Origin: an uncultured Ignavibacteria bacterium
GTDB taxonomy: Bacteria > Bacteroidota > Ignavibacteria > Kapaibacteriales > UBA2268
Direction: 5' to 3'
Assembly (NCBI GenBank): GCA_903911805.1
Contig: CAIWET010000279.1
Span: 1-7,085, forward strand
Length of the DNA stretch: 7,085 bases
How positions within the stretch are numbered: the stretch's first letter is position 1; each line of letters starts with the position of its first letter. Under the pieces are notes generated by a model. That model searched no databases. It was not told where the DNA came from and worked only from the letters and a program-made list of their open reading frames with translations. The translations under genes were made by a program, and so were the position numbers. Of this stretch, positions 6,172-7,085 are shown piece by piece.

Positions 6172-7085
6172 TTATTTGAATATTTTCACTTTTTTTATTA
6201 AAGCACTATCGTTTGGATTGATTTTTAACCCTTCCTCGTATGCATTTAATGCTTCAATTTTTTTATCTAATTTATTTAGAATATCTCCTAAATGCTCGTA
6301 AACTTCACTATTTTCTTCTCCATTTTCTATGGATAACTTTATATATTTCAAGGCTTCTTCAAAATCTTGTTTTTGATAAAGAATCCAAGCATAAGTATCC
6401 AAATATGATGGATTTTTTGGCTCTTTTTCTAATGCAATTAAAACCATCACTTTAGCTCTTTCTAAGTCAATTCCTCTTTCAGACAATGAAAAAGCAAAAT
6501 TATTATTTGCTAAAGCATTCTTTGGCTCAAGTAAAATCGATTTTTCATAGGCAAAATCAGATTTTTCATAATCCATCAATCTATTGTAAGCTAAACCAAT
6601 TTCTAACCAAATGTTAGCATTAGTGGAATCGTATTCCAAAGCTTCCTTATAAGTTTCGGCAACTTTTTTAAAATCTTTCCTAAAAAAATAAATTCCTGCT
6701 AAATTTTGATAAAATCTTAAATCTTTAGGATATATTTTTTTATATTTCATTAATATATCTTCAGCTTTTTCAATCTTCTCTTTTTGTCTATAAAAATATG
6801 ATATTTCCAATCCAGCCTCTGGAATTGAATCACCGTGTAAATTCAATTTATCTAAATACTTATATGTGTTTAATGAATCCGTCAATTTGTCAAATAAATA
6901 CATTGAAATCATATCAATATACCACGAAGGATATTGAGGATTTTCTGATAAATTTACAAATAATGGTAAATATTTTTTTATTGAATCATTATTATCACTT
7001 AGTAATGAAAGTCCGAAATTATAAAAAGCATTTGTATATTGAGAATTATCTAAAAATGGTTCGTATTTATTCAATAAATTTATTG
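6172..7085 (-). CDS. Tetratricopeptide repeat protein (5' end outside window)
   Basis: The reading frame stays open to the right edge of the window; the only start-like codon near the edge is a TTG at 7074, which is probably an internal leucine, so the true N-terminus is missing. About 300 residues are visible, almost entirely helical. Roughly six tetratricopeptide repeats can be traced, numbering from that TTG: near 87-117, 121-152 (NLAGIYFFRKDFKKVAE), 154-187 (EIGLAYNRLMDYEKSD), 189-221, 223-255 (DTYAWILYQKQDFEEALKY) and 257-289 (HLGDILNKLDKKIEALNAYE). TPR arrays bind other proteins and act as scaffolds; no enzyme domain is visible in this part. A signal peptide or lipoprotein signal, if any, would be outside the window. 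Its place 16 bases before motA suggests co-transcription with the stator genes, but TPR proteins are common and a direct motility role is not shown. Confidence 0.9.
   Translation of the reverse strand, partial: INLLNKYEPFLDNSQYTNAFYNFGLSLLSDNNDSIKKYLPLFVNLSENPQYPSWYIDMISMYLFDKLTDSLNTYKYLDKLNLHGDSIPEAGLEISYFYRQKEKIEKAEDILMKYKKIYPKDLRFYQNLAGIYFFRKDFKKVAETYKEALEYDSTNANIWLEIGLAYNRLMDYEKSDFAYEKSILLEPKNALANNNFAFSLSERGIDLERAKVMVLIALEKEPKNPSYLDTYAWILYQKQDFEEALKYIKLSIENGEENSEVYEHLGDILNKLDKKIEALNAYEEGLKINPNDSALIKKVKIFK

Noticed and set aside
5941..6201. Open reading frame on the + strand across the motA start
   Set aside because: It is antisense to the MotA N-terminal membrane helices; its hydrophobicity is a mirror of that region.
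6240..6455. Open reading frame on the + strand inside the TPR gene
   Set aside because: It is antisense to clear TPR repeats and has no domain of its own.

Overview
The window is AT-rich DNA (GC clearly below 40% by eye) and almost entirely coding. It holds seven protein genes: one on the + strand (radA) and six on the - strand. No RNA genes, mobile elements, CRISPR arrays or long non-coding stretches are visible; the largest intergenic gaps are about 60 bases. The mix of genes suggests a motile member of the Bacteroidota/Chlorobiota (FCB) group, perhaps near Ignavibacteria or Kapabacteria: an Escherichia coli-type MotA/MotB stator pair, TPR proteins of the style common in that group, a small secreted fibronectin-III-like protein, and one possible TTTG / TAnnTTTG promoter. 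This placement is inference; there is no 16S or other marker to settle it.

Left part (1-1781): radA encodes the recombination and branch-migration ATPase RadA/Sms. It runs rightward and meets, stop codon against stop codon with no base between, a leftward gene for a small exported protein with a fibronectin-type-III-like fold.

Middle (1844-3087, - strand): a UPF0316/DUF2179 membrane protein gene overlaps the thiamine pyrophosphokinase gene by one base (TAATG), so the two are probably co-transcribed and translationally coupled.

Right part (3147-7085, - strand): a tightly packed motility operon in the order TPR protein (5' end outside the window), motA, motB, response regulator. Gaps are 16 and 8 bases, followed by an 8-base overlap. 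MotA and MotB form the ion-conducting stator that drives the flagellar motor. The last gene encodes a CheY-like receiver fused to an HD-GYP-type domain in which every expected metal-binding residue I can place is replaced, plus a small C-terminal domain. The receiver keeps its phosphorylation site. The protein therefore looks like a phosphorylation-controlled, catalytically dead relative of c-di-GMP phosphodiesterases encoded with the stator. This is the most interesting item in the window.
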